Source: Fasciola hepatica (taxonomy: Eukaryota > Platyhelminthes > Trematoda > Plagiorchiida > Fasciolidae). From it: DNA of 64,000 bases. The position numbers and the translations under genes are program-made. The stretch covers positions 5,536,501 to 5,600,500 of the forward strand of contig CANUEZ040000159.1 of assembly GCA_948099385.1 (NCBI GenBank). Reading direction: 5' to 3'. Below the pieces are notes generated by a model that saw only the letters and a program-made list of their open reading frames with translations, ran no database searches and was not told the DNA's origin. Positions 36,286-48,380 of the stretch are shown in pieces; the stretch's first letter is position 1; each line of letters begins with the position of its first letter.

Positions 36286-36989
36286 TGGTGGCGATGATTA
36301 TGGTGACCGTAATAACGCTGATGAGGATTATGTTAGTGCCGTTGCTTCCGCTGTTTTTGACAGTGATGAGCAAGCTGATGGTGGAGATGATGATGACAGT
36401 GACGACTCTGTCTTATCTGTTACAGGAAGCGCCATCCTCACTGACTGCTTCGCCGGCCACACAGGAGTCAATAGCTCGGTGCATACGATACACAGCACCT
36501 TGAAAAACTTCAAATGGCATTTGTCAAGGGTTTACCAAAGATCACTGCGTATTTCGGAGCATTCAAGGTGGATTCAACCGTCATCCTCATCACATCGAAA
36601 GTTCAGTGTCACGAGGGCGAACAACCTTCAAAAAAGCTAGGCACATAGGTGCAACTTCCCTGACATTTTATGGAGGCATTATGCGTAAATTCTGATCCAC
36701 AAAAAACATAACCACGAAATGCAAACCCAACCATCAAGCCGGACGACTTGCCGGTGTAACGCACACTCAGTTCAGTTCCGCTCAGTTCAGTTCAGTTCAG
36801 TTCAGTTTGCACAGGACTTGGTGTGACTAGAGTCAATCGTGGGTCCAGATAGTTGTGTTGTCAGCGCGTTTCCGTAGCTCCCAACACTGCGTGATTTTCT
36901 TTTTCCGAAAGGCAGAAATTTTGTGCAGTATCAGCCCGGGCAGAGTAAGGTGGAAGCAATAAGTAAATTACATCTGACCCTAAAAGCTG
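36286..36989. other. Between LINE C and LINE D: acidic frame and simple repeats
   Basis: A plus-strand frame (36269-36640) encodes an Asp-rich segment (DEQADGGDDDDSDDSV) from a gat/gac-rich stretch at 36290-36410, likely simple sequence rather than a gene. The rest has no recognisable coding. The same sequence recurs at 43516-44219. Confidence 0.5.
36767..36808. repeat. (TTCAG)n pentanucleotide repeat
   Basis: About eight units of ttcag/ctcag; repeated at 43997-44038 within the second tandem unit. Confidence 0.93.
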
Positions 36990-37872
36990 CTTAAAATAAC
37001 TCGGGGTGTACCGCCACCCAACATAGGTCTACTGCTTTCCTAAAAGCCTTCACGGTTGTGGTATTTATGACCTCTTCCGGGAGCTTATTCCAATAGAGTA
37101 CTTCGCCCTAATTTGGGGCCTCGAATGCTTCCTTTGTAATCTAAGGCTATGCCCCCTTGTGCCTCTCTCGGGGATCAGAGAAAAAAGGTCTTCTCGTCTT
37201 ATTCCTGACAGTCCTTTCATTACCTTGAAGGTTTCTATCAAATCCCCGTGAATGCGCCGTCTTTCCATCGAGAACAGATCTAGGGCACGGAGACGCTCTG
37301 TGTAGCTAAACCCCCCTTGCCTGGTCACCATTCTAGAGGCTAGCTCTTGCACTTTCTCCAGACAGTATATATCCTTCCGGTAGTGCGGTGCCCAGGCTTG
37401 CAAGCAATACTCTACGTGCGGCCCAACTATCGCTTGGTATACTGCAACGAAAATCTCCGTCTTTCTACGCGACATAGTGGATCTAACTAGAAAGAGTTCT
37501 CTCCTGGCCGTATTGGCTGCTGAGGTGCACTGCTTCGGCGGCTTGAAGATGTTGTCCATTGTAACGCCCAAATCTTCGACCTGCGAGATCACTTGCAACT
37601 AACCCACACCATTCCTACTAGCCCCTGTATTTTGGGTCAAGCACTGATACTTGGTGAGGTTCAGTGTAAGGTCCCACTTACGTGACCAGTTTTGTACTGC
37701 TAACAGGCCAAGTTCTATATCTACTCCAGCCCTCTTGACGTCATCGGCAAGCGTAAAGGTGGGGTTTGTAAGCCCACGTGCTAGGTCGTTGATGAAGATG
37801 AGGAAAAGCAGTGGGCCGAGCACCGAGCCCTGTGGCACCCCACTGGTTACACCCTCCGGTTTTGAGACATGA
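36990..37872 (-). pseudogene. LINE D reverse transcriptase, 5'-truncated (first copy)
   Basis: Minus strand, starting at about 37860 with TSGVPQGSVLGPLLFLIFI: the frame then has NDLARG and FTLADDVKRAG, with the catalytic ADD intact, WSRKWDLTLNLTKYQCL, a stop near 37600, then LGVTMDNIFKPPKQC, RSTMSRRKTEIFVAVYQAIV, HVEYCLQAWAPHYRKDIYCL EKVQELASRMV, and a C-terminus with PERGTRGHSLRLQ and WNKLPEEVINTTTVKAF (to about 36998). It is a CR1/Jockey-type LINE of a different family from LINE C. The part before QGSVLGP is missing, as usual for target-primed truncation. Confidence 0.88.
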
Positions 37873-38303
37873 CCACCTGTAGCGGCTTCGCAGGCGCCAA
37901 ACTCATTAAAATGCCATTGCGAGCGGAGAGCTTAGGCGCACCTTGTTTACGAATAGGTATTTTTACTTAGATTTACTTGGGATCGACAACCGCTCCCCAA
38001 AAGCGGCCAACTCCAGTGTCAGGTCCTCTTCTAGCTATAGGTAATACTTCTTTTCAAATCTTTCTTCTCAGTCACATAAAGTGGCTTATAGTCAGGACAA
38101 AAGTACTTCAAAGTACTTCCACTCATCCAGACCCGATTTAACCAGTGCGCTATGATAATCTCCTTCGGTCGGACACATCAGCCTATCTTAGAAACCCTGT
38201 AGGAAGTTTGGATGACCCTCACCAGTCATCCATTGAGTTACGCAACTGGCTTAGCAAACATTGACAAGGCTTTTCAATGGGTCAGGAATTCGGTCTAGCA
38301 TCG
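37873..38303. other. No recognisable gene (end of tandem unit 1)
   Basis: No open frame or motif. This sequence borders the tandem junction and is repeated at 45103-45533. Confidence 0.5.
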
Positions 38304-40588
38304 GTAGACTCCCATCGGTGGGAGGTCCGACCATGCGACTCTCGAATAACAATGGCCTCTACGTCTCTGTCGTGTGCTATTACAAAATACTGCTTGCCAA
38401 ACATCCGCTACCAAAACGTTTCGTATGACAATTTCTGACTTTATGTCATGAGTACCCTCTGCGCTGATATTCTACTCGGCCATGATTTTCTAAGGTTACA
38501 TGACAAGGTGGAAATACCATTCGGCGGCAAACACGGTACGTTTTTCCTGTGCGGTCTGGATTCCACCAAGGTACAGTCGCCTGCTTTATTTGCCCGCCTA
38601 TCGCCAGATTTCAGATCCATCACTACAAAGTCTCGCAGACATTCTGCTGAGGACGAATACTTCATACGGACTGAGGTCCAGCGTCTCTTGAATGATGGCA
38701 TCATCGAACCGTCCAACTCCTCTTGGAGAGCGCAAGTTCTTGTAACTAAGAACGTGACCCACAAGAAAAGAATGGCCGTGGATTACAGCCAAACTATCAA
38801 TCGCTTCACTCAGTTGGATGCCTAACCTCAACCTCGAATCGACAAAATGGTTGAGGCTATAACTCGTTATTCAATATACAGAACCCTGGATCTAAAGAAT
38901 GCATATCATCAGATTCCTATCGCGAAGCACGAGAGGCCACATACTGAATTTGAAGCATGTGGTGCTCTATCAATTTAGGCGTATACCGTTTGGGGTTAAC
39001 AACGGAGTAGTCTGCTTTCAACGCACCATTGACGAAATCTTGAAGGCTGAAGGTGTTATACATACATTCGCCTACATAGACAACGTGACAGTATGCGGAG
39101 TGACCAAAGAAGACCACGATCGAAACCTTGAGCGTTTCTTGAAGGCCGCCGCGAAATAAGGCATAACATTCAATACGGCCCAAAACTGTGACTGCCGCAA
39201 AAAGAATCCAACCTTTGGATTACGTGATATCGCAAGGAGAATCAAGATCTGATCCTGACCGGATGAGACCCCTGCGCGAGATCTCGCCACCAAACGATAT
39301 GAAGTCCCTGCGTCGTGTCATTGGCATGTTTTCCTACTATTCGAACTGGATACCATCGTTCTGTGATATCAATCCACTTGTGAAAAACAACTTTTCCTCT
39401 GCCAGAAAATGTGGAACGTGCTTTCAAACTCCTCAAAAAGACAATAGAAAGCGCTATGGTTGTGACAGTGGGCCAAAGTTCCCCGTTAGTGGTTGAAACG
39501 GATGCTTCGGACGTCGCAATAGCCGCCTCACTGGGCCAGAATAATCGCCCCGTAGCCTTCTTCTCTCGTACCCTAATAGCCAGCGAAAGGCATCACTCTG
39601 CTATCGAAAAAGAAGCATGTACAGTTGTCGATGTGCTCGTAAGTGGCGACATTATCTCCTAGGACACCACTTTAAACTTATCACTTGCCAGCGGTCTGTG
39701 GCCTTTATGTACGACGGAAGACAAACAAGCAAGAACAAAAATGATAAGATTCAACGGTGGAGACTTGAACTATCCGCGTATTGGTATGGCATAACTTACT
39801 GGCCCGAAAAAGACAAGGCAGTTGCTGATACGCTATCTTGCAACATATGAGGTACTCTTTTTGGTGCAGCCAATTTAAGAGAACTGCACGATTCGCTGTG
39901 CCACCCCGGAGTTTCCCGAATGGCCCACTTTGTACGATCTAAAAATCTGCCCTATTCGATTGAAGAGATTAAACACATGACCTCGCGATGCAGCGTTTGT
40001 GCGAAAATAAAGCCACGATTCTATAACCAGTTGTAATCCTCAATACGCCCGCGTTAAACTGCCTAGTGGCAGGGAATAAAGCGTTTCTGCACGACGATTG
40101 GCTCTGACAGGCGATTTTCCAGTGCCAGAATCGGACCTGACTCGGATATCGGAAGTTCCCCATGGTACACCACAGACAAATCCGCATTCTGTAAATGATG
40201 CGATGGGACATGATGCTAAAGATGTACCCATAATCCCATCCACGCCCAACACTCCTACCCCGAACACAGCCTTAGACATTCTCACTCGACAACAGAGAAC
40301 TCACTCGTACAATTTATGCAACAGAGAAGCCTGAGTGTTATTTTCCTCTCCATACCGTGGTCGAATCCCTACATACTAAAATTGGTTGTTTTTTTCTTGG
40401 TGGGGGTGAATGTCATGCAAATTCTCCTCTCGTTCTATAGTTTCATTTTATGCGCTGTAATTGCGTTGCTGTTTTTTGCGTTTCAGCCCATGCACGCTTC
40501 TAACTAGCTGAGTAAAGCTTTACATTCTACATTGGTGTCCCGAAGTCTTTTGCATTCAGTACGTAGGTAATCGCTAACTGACGTTACA
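38304..40588 (+). pseudogene. Gypsy B second copy: protease end to 3' LTR, no gag
   Basis: Exact duplicate of 31074-33358. It lacks the 5' LTR, gag, zinc knuckles and the protease DTGS loop. The RT frames (38448-38825, 38899-39159), RNase H (39411-39662), integrase finger (to about 40035) and tail (40098-40334) repeat all stops, the frameshift, the YIDN box and the integrase-core deletion of the first copy. The RT-linker reads ADILLGHD here against ANILLGHD in the first copy; related proteases favour Asp, so this unit may carry the older base. Confidence 0.9.
40411..40588 (+). repeat. 3' LTR of gypsy B, second copy
   Basis: Duplicate of 33181-33358; no difference noticed. Its identity to the first 3' LTR, against about 10 percent difference from the 5' LTR, dates the tandem duplication as much younger than the insertion. 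Confidence 0.93.
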
Positions 40589-43515
40589 GTTTCTAAGTTG
40601 TTCGACAGTTCCACCCCGAGATCACGGTCATAGGCTGTCATTCTTAGCAGGGCTCCAGAGAGTGTGTAGTCTGACGTTGACCGTATTCGACCTTTGAGCA
40701 TGTGTGCGGACTTCTATAAGTTTATCGGGACACCCCATGTATTGGACCAATGCGTCAGCCTGTCGAGATCGTCCTGAAGGGATTGTTTGTTCGTGTCAGA
40801 ACGTAGTGGACCAAGTACTGAACCTGAGAGAACACCACTGGAGCCCGTGTACCATGTGGACAGGGTCCCAGAAACTGTAACCGCGAATTTCAGCCCTCTT
40901 AGGAAGTCCTCAGTCCAACGTAGTAGTGGGTCAATTATTCCCAATAGCTTGAGCTTTTGGAAGAGTCGGTCATGTGGTACTTTTTTAAACGCCTTACTGA
41001 AGTCGACGAAAATGACATCTGTTGGATATCCTTCAGCCTTTGCCTCCGCCCAATGTTCTCGGGCCAACAGAATGTTGAAAATGCATGAGCGTGATTTGCG
41101 AAATCCGTGCTATGCAAGACTAAGCAGGTTGTGCTCATCTAGATGTCCTTCAACGCGTCTGGCTATAAGCCACTCTATCACCTTGCAGACAACGCACGTA
41201 AGTCTTACCGGTCTACAGCTGACAGCTGCCGCCTTGTCTCTTCCCCTGAACATCGGTACGACAATCGCTTGATTCCAGTCGTCCGGGAGTTTTCCGGTTG
41301 CTAGTGAGGTGTTGAGCAAACCTGGTGATCGGGCCCGCGAGATACTTGGCCAGCTCCCGTAGTGCCGGTGGGTGGATTCTATCCGGTCCGGGTGATTTAT
41401 GTGGCATAAGAGATCTTCGAACTGTCATAACTTCATTCACTTCGATATCACCGAACGTGATTGAAGGCTGGGGCACCGACGAGAGAGGTAACCACGGTTC
41501 ATCACGCGTAAACACCGAGGCATAGTGGCATCCCAGAGCATCTGCCTTAGCTACATTGGAATCAGCCACTCTCCCGTCTACCATCAGTGCAGGTATGCCT
41601 GATTTTGCTCTTGTTCGCCCTATCAGATATGCGAATAGTCGTTTTGGTGCATGCACACTTTCGGCTGTTAGTCGCTCTTCGAATTTGTATCACTTAGCCA
41701 TCTTCATGGAAGAGCATTGGGCTCGTAGTTGTCTGTACGCGTCATAACCCGCTGCTGTTTCTCGATACTGTCTCCAAGCTTGGTTTCTTCTGTGGTGTAG
41801 GCATCGGAGCTCCTTGTCAAACCATGAGGGCGTGGGACCGTTGACGGTGTGGCGGGGCAAACCTCCGTACCAGTTGGTGGATTCCATCTCGGATAAGACA
41901 TCAGGCCATATTCACATCGTTTGGATCCGCATTGTCCCAAGTCATGTTTCGGGCTGTTTGCCTCATATCGCCAGACATTCGGTTCACAGTGCGGTGTTTG
42001 TGAGATTTGAACCCCACGCCTCCAGTGCATGTTCAGCACGGCATGGTCGCTGGCCCCAATAAGCGGTAGCACATCTACACAAGTAACATCCGAAGCCCGG
42101 GGAGTAAAAACTAAGTCCAATATGGATTTCTGTCCCTTCAAAAAGCAAGTAGGCTCATGCACATGTTGGTGAAGCGCCAGATCACACACTGTCATGTGTT
42201 GGGAGAAATTATCTGCTGCTGCAGTGCAGCAGTTAGCCTCCTATTCAGTATGGGGCGTGTTGAAGTCATTCAGGACCAGAAAGTATCTCTCCGTCGCCCA
42301 GTGCCACATGAAATTTAACACATTTAACTGCTCAGTAGCCGGTGTCCTATAGAACAGACCCAGTGCCACGTATCCGCAACGGGTCAGTTTTGCCTTGCAC
42401 CACAGCGCTTCACCAAGTCCTTGAGGGTCCGCAAATAGGTCAAGAATGTGCGCCGAGACCCCATCTCTGATGTACATCAATACACCACCTCCACCTCTGG
42501 ACCGAATTCTGGCCGGGCGGAAGAGATAGCAGCCTGGGAGGGATACTTCCGCGTCCGATATCTTCTCATTCAGCTAGGTTTGGGTGAGAGCTATGACTAC
42601 AGGTCTTCTGGCTTCCGCGAATGATTCCAGTTTGTCACGCTTCCTAAGTAACTCACGAAAATTAATAAGAACTACTTCTGCCACCTGACCGTTTATAAGT
42701 GTGTTGGGGAGGTGTTCACCCCTGGATTTCCGCGAACGGGCAGTCGAGCGAGTGTTTGTTAGAGGCGGCCCCGTCTACCGCAGTCTCATCTTCATGACAC
42801 GAAAATCCTGAATATAGAGAGTGCCTTCACCTTTTTCAGGGTGTCCCACATTTCCGTGTTTCTGGAGGTCCTCCGGGTCAAGATCCTTAAGTAATCGCAC
42901 TTTTTTCGCCCCTGAGACGCCAAGAACGTTGCAGCACTGACTGGGCTTGCTCCTGGGAAGGGAGGACAATCTTGAGCATTTGCGGTTGTCCGTCTTCTAG
43001 CTTTCCCAGGCGGACAGATCGTGGATGAAGCGTTCCTGGGGAGCTGCTACCGTCGCTTTCAGGAGGTTGCCAACCAAAAAGCATTGAGATCGCGGAGATG
43101 GGAGTGTCCTTTGAGCCTCTTTCGGTTTAACCCCTGCATCGCCTTCTTCCGGCTGGGTGACCGTAGGGGTTGGCGGTGGGGGGCTGTATAGGGACCCTTC
43201 TTATTTGGGCGGCGCTTTGTTGTATCGGGTGCAGTATCAAACGTTGATGCACTTTTTGCACGAGTGTTAATACGAAATTGATCTAGGTACCGGAAGCACC
43301 GCGGTATCCATCCCACAGCTCTGGTTTTGAGTCGCAGAAGCGGATAAAACAACCTCAGCGTGTCTTGGAGCGGGAAACATTCTGGTCTGAGGCCACGGAA
43401 GCCTCGATGAGCGGTGCAGAAACCTGGGACACAGCACACAAGTTGACCGTGGTCGTAGCACGTAACAGATAGGCGGGTTTAGCGCACATTTACCCTCAGT
43501 GGAAGTCTTCCCCAC
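40589..43515 (-). pseudogene. LINE C second copy (ORF1-like, endonuclease, RT), 3' end absent
   Basis: Duplicate of 33359-36285, with RT at 40714-41680, endonuclease at 41704-42630 and the ORF1-like region at 42775-43515. It has the same in-frame loss of the ADD block and the same stops. Unlike the first copy it has no 3' continuation beyond the LTR, because the duplicated unit starts inside gypsy B. Confidence 0.93.
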
Positions 43516-44219
43516 TGGTGGCGATGATTATGGTGACCGTAATAACGCTGATGAGGATTATGTTAGTGCCGTTGCTTCCGCTGTTTTTGACAGTGATGAG
43601 CAAGCTGATGGTGGAGATGATGATGACAGTGACGACTCTGTCTTATCTGTTACAGGAAGCGCCATCCTCACTGACTGCTTCGCCGGCCACACAGGAGTCA
43701 ATAGCTCGGTGCATACGATACACAGCACCTTGAAAAACTTCAAATGGCATTTGTCAAGGGTTTACCAAAGATCACTGCGTATTTCGGAGCATTCAAGGTG
43801 GATTCAACCGTCATCCTCATCACATCGAAAGTTCAGTGTCACGAGGGCGAACAACCTTCAAAAAAGCTAGGCACATAGGTGCAACTTCCCTGACATTTTA
43901 TGGAGGCATTATGCGTAAATTCTGATCCACAAAAAACATAACCACGAAATGCAAACCCAACCATCAAGCCGGACGACTTGCCGGTGTAACGCACACTCAG
44001 TTCAGTTCCGCTCAGTTCAGTTCAGTTCAGTTCAGTTTGCACAGGACTTGGTGTGACTAGAGTCAATCGTGGGTCCAGATAGTTGTGTTGTCAGCGCGTT
44101 TCCGTAGCTCCCAACACTGCGTGATTTTCTTTTTCCGAAAGGCAGAAATTTTGTGCAGTATCAGCCCGGGCAGAGTAAGGTGGAAGCAATAAGTAAATTA
44201 CATCTGACCCTAAAAGCTG
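43516..44219. other. Second copy of the interval between LINE C and LINE D
   Basis: Duplicate of 36286-36989, including the acidic plus frame at 43499-43870 and the (TTCAG)n repeat at 43997-44038. Confidence 0.9.
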
Positions 44220-45102
44220 CTTAAAATAACTCGGGGTGTACCGCCACCCAACATAGGTCTACTGCTTTCCTAAAAGCCTTCACGGTTGTGGTATTTATGA
44301 CCTCTTCCGGGAGCTTATTCCAATAGAGTACTTCGCCCTAATTTGGGGCCTCGAATGCTTCCTTTGTAATCTAAGGCTATGCCCCCTTGTGCCTCTCTCG
44401 GGGATCAGAGAAAAAAGGTCTTCTCGTCTTATTCCTGACAGTCCTTTCATTACCTTGAAGGTTTCTATCAAATCCCCGTGAATGCGCCGTCTTTCCATCG
44501 AGAACAGATCTAGGGCACGGAGACGCTCTGTGTAGCTAAACCCCCCTTGCCTGGTCACCATTCTAGAGGCTAGCTCTTGCACTTTCTCCAGACAGTATAT
44601 ATCCTTCCGGTAGTGCGGTGCCCAGGCTTGCAAGCAATACTCTACGTGCGGCCCAACTATCGCTTGGTATACTGCAACGAAAATCTCCGTCTTTCTACGC
44701 GACATAGTGGATCTAACTAGAAAGAGTTCTCTCCTGGCCGTATTGGCTGCTGAGGTGCACTGCTTCGGCGGCTTGAAGATGTTGTCCATTGTAACGCCCA
44801 AATCTTTGACCTGCGAGATCACTTGCAACTAACCCACACCATTCCTACTAGCCCCTGTATTTTGGGTCAAGCACTGATACTTGGTGAGGTTCAGTGTAAG
44901 GTCCCACTTACGTGACCAGTTTTGTACTGCTAACAGGCCAAGTTCTATATCTACTCCAGCCCTCTTGACGTCATCGGCAAGCGTAAAGGTGGGGTTTGTA
45001 AGCCCACGTGCTAGGTCGTTGATGAAGATGAGGAAAAGCAGTGGGCCGAGCACCGAGCCCTGTGGCACCCCACTGGTTACACCCTCCGGTTTTGAGACAT
45101 GA
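44220..45102 (-). pseudogene. LINE D reverse transcriptase, second copy
   Basis: Duplicate of 36990-37872, with FTLADDVK kept. One coding difference: QVKDLGV here, QVEDLGV in the first copy. Confidence 0.93.
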
Positions 45103-45632
45103 CCACCTGTAGCGGCTTCGCAGGCGCCAAACTCATTAAAATGCCATTGCGAGCGGAGAGCTTAGGCGCACCTTGTTTACGAATAGGTATTTTTACTTAG
45201 ATTTACTTGGGATCGACAACCGCTCCCCAAAAGCGGCCAACTCCAGTGTCAGGTCCTCTTCTAGCTATAGGTAATACTTCTTTTCAAATCTTTCTTCTCA
45301 GTCACATAAAGTGGCTTATAGTCAGGACAAAAGTACTTCAAAGTACTTCCACTCATCCAGACCCGATTTAACCAGTGCGCTATAATAATCTCCTTCGGTC
45401 GGACACATCAGCCTATCTTAGAAACCCTGTAGGAAGTTTGGATGACCCTCACCATTCATCCATTGAGTTACGCAACTGGCTTAGCAAACATTGACAAGGC
45501 TTTTCAATGGGTCAGGAATTCGGTCTAGCATCGGTTCCTTCAGTCGACTGGTTGGTTGAAATCTGATTTGTTTAAGCCCACCTGGTACCGGAAAAGTCGA
45601 CATCATCGAAACTAACGTCACGGCAAGCCACT
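45103..45632. other. No recognisable gene; end of tandem unit 2 and lead into BEL A
   Basis: 45103-45533 duplicates 37873-38303. The following 99 bases lead into the BEL A gag and could be its untranslated leader; no LTR could be paired. Confidence 0.5.
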
Positions 45633-46829
45633 GTGGAAGTTTTGAATATCTTTGATTCTTTAGTTAATGTTAGATCGCCTGGTCCTGTCAGTGCTAGTTC
45701 ATGTGTTACTGAGGGCAGTATGGATTGTAAAGATGTCGATCTAAATAGGCTGAGGAAATTAGATCCAGAACAACAACTGTTATCGACTAGTCAACGGGCC
45801 CAGGAAGCAGAAAAGAAGTGCAGACAGAAAGAGCGTGAGCGTGAGACCAACGACTGCGACACTTCCGATAGATCAGGGCACAATACTATAGGAAACTCCA
45901 CGCCGGTGGCCGACTATAAAACACCAACCATCGATTTGATAAAAATAGAACTGACGGTTTTCGACGGGCGATCTGAACACTACTGCAAGTTTGTCAAGCA
46001 GTTCGAGACGTTCGCTGAAAATAAGGTAACCGACCCTGGGCAAAGGCTTTTCCACCTTGCTCGCTACTGCCGAGGCCGAGCAAGAGAAGCTATCGACGAG
46101 TGTACCATGCTCGACCCGGAACAAGGCTACACCAGAGAAAGGAAGATTCTAAGGGACCTGTTTGGCCATCCTTTCAAAGTAGCCCGCAACCTAATAGAGG
46201 GCGTGATAGTAGAGGCAATGAGAACCAAGGGAGACGTCTACACAATGGCCAACCTGGTGATCAAGATGCAGAACTGCCCAATAGCCCTCGACCAATCAGT
46301 TTACAGAGCTGACCTAGATGCAATGCACACCTTGGAAGGCATAGTCCGTCAACTTTCTCCCGAACTACAGGGTCGGTGGGCGGAAGAAGCGGAACGGATA
46401 AGCCGAAGCGACCGGGAGGCTAACTCCGGAGACCTGACCGAATACTCGGACAGACAAACAAATATAGCTGACAGAAGATTTGGCCGACTTATCAGGGACA
46501 CCAACCGAGCAAACAAGTCTAGTACTAGCCCTGCTCAAACCACTGCTCGGGAACAGCCGAAATATCAGCCTTGGACCAATACACACGCCATTTCACGCGA
46601 TGACACAGCGCAACCAATTTGCAGGTCCTATGATGCTAGCCATGGGCTACCAGAATACCCCAAGTTCGTCAAGGCCACAAAAGACGAGGATGGCAGGAGT
46701 GTGCTTCATTTGTCTCAACACCACGCACCGGGGCAGCAGCTAGTACGGCAACGAACAGATGTGGTTACGAGGGCTGCTCGGGCAGACATCATCGATTATT
46801 GCACCAGGCGAGCATCAAGCCCAGTGTGA
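45633..46829 (+). CDS. Gag of BEL/Pao retroelement A
   Basis: The frame is open for 398 codons; it begins with GTG, and the first in-frame ATG is at 45720. A charged coiled-coil-like region (SQRAQEAEKKCRQKERERE) precedes the DUF1759-type capsid region: TVFDGRSEHYCKFVKQFETF, QRLFHLARYCRGRAREAI, LRDLFGHPFKVARNLIE. The zinc knuckle expected near the end is blurred (CRSYDASHGLPEYPKF keeps only part of the Cys/His array), and the last 60 codons appear shifted out of the original frame. Gag would build the particle. The next reading frame (protease) overlaps by 31 bases in another frame, so a frameshift mutation near 46650-46800 is likely. Confidence 0.85.
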   Translation: MEVLNIFDSLVNVRSPGPVSASSCVTEGSMDCKDVDLNRLRKLDPEQQLLSTSQRAQEAEKKCRQKERERETNDCDTSDRSGHNTIGNSTPVADYKTPTIDLIKIELTVFDGRSEHYCKFVKQFETFAENKVTDPGQRLFHLARYCRGRAREAIDECTMLDPEQGYTRERKILRDLFGHPFKVARNLIEGVIVEAMRTKGDVYTMANLVIKMQNCPIALDQSVYRADLDAMHTLEGIVRQLSPELQGRWAEEAERISRSDREANSGDLTEYSDRQTNIADRRFGRLIRDTNRANKSSTSPAQTTAREQPKYQPWTNTHAISRDDTAQPICRSYDASHGLPEYPKFVKATKDEDGRSVLHLSQHHAPGQQLVRQRTDVVTRAARADIIDYCTRRASSPV

Positions 46830-47239
46830 TTTGTTTAACTTCGCGGTCTGCCAGTAAACCAGTACGTTTAGGAGTAGTTGCCGTGGGAGTAGTGACCCCA
46901 AATGGGGTGGTCAACGCGTTGGCTTTCGTCGACAGTGGATCTGACACTACCCTAGTGAAAGAGCGGTTTGCCGACAAACACCGGCTCGCTAAAGATGCGA
47001 CGTCGTTAGCAGTAGGCACGGTGGGAGGAACACATGTGATGACTGCTGGCCGGTTGAGGTTGCAACTCATCTCCTTAGATACTAACGAGCAAACCAAACC
47101 AACGGAAGTATTCACATTAGCTGATCTTTCCATGAGAGCACCGAGGTCGGTCAACGCAATCTTGACTAGGTGGCCTCATCTGCAGCATGTAACCGTTGTA
47201 GACTGGGAAGACGATGAAGTGGATCTCCTCATCGGCTGA
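46799..47239 (+). pseudogene. Aspartic protease (DUF1758) of BEL/Pao element A
   Basis: The frame has RLGVVAVGVVTPNGVVNALA and FVDSGSDTTLVKERFADKH, with the catalytic DSGSD loop typical of BEL/Pao proteases, then a region matching the partner element on the other strand (SMRAPRSVNAILTRWPHLQH, DDEVDLLIG). It ends at TGA (47237-47239), where the partner reads on as GFGVPEAHW; here the same block is D-V-P-E-S-H-W in the same register, so the stop is a point mutation. Confidence 0.88.
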
Positions 47240-48380
47240 GACGTGCCAGAGTCGCACTGGGTACTTCACCAGAGAGTGGGCGACCGCCGGGCACCTTATG
47301 CCGTAGGCATGGCTCTATGATGAATGTTATATGGTCCAGTAGGGGTACAGGGTTCCGTGAATTACTTATTCGCCGAAACGAACCGCATAGATTATCATCT
47401 GCAGCGGTTGTATGAAAAAGAGTTTCATGACATTGGAGACGAAGGACCATCGTTGTCTCAAGAGGATCACTTCGCTTTACAAACGGTGCGGCAAGGCACT
47501 AGAGGTCTTAAAAAACAGTTCGAGGTCCCCCCCCCATGGCGCACATCTGCCGGCCCGTGGACGCTATGTTCTCCAATGCACAATACGACTGAAAGAAAGC
47601 TTCGTTCGAGGCCAGGATATGTGGGAACGATACGCAGAATTAATGAAGCGAAACGAAGCTCTCGGGTAGGTTGAAAAGGTGCATGCCAACACCGACGGCC
47701 GAAAGGGCATCTGGTATCTAACTCACCACCCGGTTATCAACCCCAAGAAACCCGACAAACTGCGGGTGGTTTTCAACCGTGCGGCCAATTTCCAGGGCAA
47801 GTCTTTAAACGATAGCTACTACAAGGACCTGACTGGACCACGCCACTAATCGAAGTTTTGTGCCGTCTCAGAGTGGGTAGAGTGGCCTCGTCCGCCGATA
47901 TCAGGGATATGTTTCACCAGGTTAAAATTCCGGTAGGAGAACGAGATGCGTTGCATTTCCTGTGGTGGGAAGAGAACGACTGGGACAACGCGGGGGTAAA
48001 TTGTAGGATGACGGTCCACCCACTCGGAGCCACATCGTCACCGTTCTGTGCGAACTACGCCCTCCGGGAATCTGCGAACAAACATGGAGGTCTGGTCCAC
48101 CGGTCGTTGGCAGATAGCTTTATCAGAAATTTCTACTTTGGCGACTATCTTGAGTCATTCGAGGGTACATAATCATCTCTAGCGCAGTTCAGAGGCCTGA
48201 CAACATTGCTAGAAGGGGGCGGCTTCCATCTAACAAAATGGATGTCGAAAGCACCAGAAGCGCTCGAGGCCATTCCGTACCACGAGAAGGCCGAAGGGTT
48301 AGAGATTTGGACAGTTTTCCACTCCCTACTGAAAGCATTTCAGGAATACAAGGGGACGCGGAAACGGACGGCTTTGAGTG
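47240..48380 (+). pseudogene. Reverse transcriptase of BEL/Pao element A, broken and truncated
   Basis: Fragments include DYHLQRLYEKEFHDIGDE, a C-rich tract next to the PPPW block, [20 protein letters not shown] (47710-47770), SSADIRDMFHQVKIPVGERD with the first Asp, MTVHPLGATSSPFCANYAL and FIRNFYFGDYLESFEGT, where active BEL RTs have Y-V-D-D: the first Asp of the pair is Gly. RNase H-proximal sequence (GGGFHLTKWMSK, SFPLPTESISGI) goes on to about 48380, where it meets the opposite-strand element. RNase H and integrase are absent. Confidence 0.85.

Larger units (their letters stand above)
31074..38303. repeat. 7,230-bp tandem duplication, unit 1
   Basis: Every position matches the base 7,230 further on. 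Unit 1 starts at gtagact within the gypsy B protease and ends at catcgg. The junction at 38303/38304 joins catcgg to tagact with about 2 bases of microhomology (gt). Differences noticed between units: 31236 A/G, a cgac/tgac change near 37578, 38144 G/A and 38215 G/T. The unit carries the 3' two thirds of gypsy B, most of LINE C and all of LINE D. Confidence 0.97.
38304..45533. repeat. 7,230-bp tandem duplication, unit 2
   Basis: Direct copy of 31074-38303 with only four differences noticed by eye, and no indel (offset constant at 7230). Identity ends after catcgg at 45533, where ttcctt follows. Confidence 0.97.

Noticed and set aside
36269..36640. Acidic protein gene on the plus strand
   Set aside because: The Asp run comes from a gat/gac-rich simple sequence, there is no family match, and it is duplicated passively with the tandem unit.
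29365..45533. CRISPR array, operon or prophage content
   Set aside because: The regular repeats are a two-unit tandem duplication and microsatellites; introns, SINE and LINE content show a eukaryotic genome.
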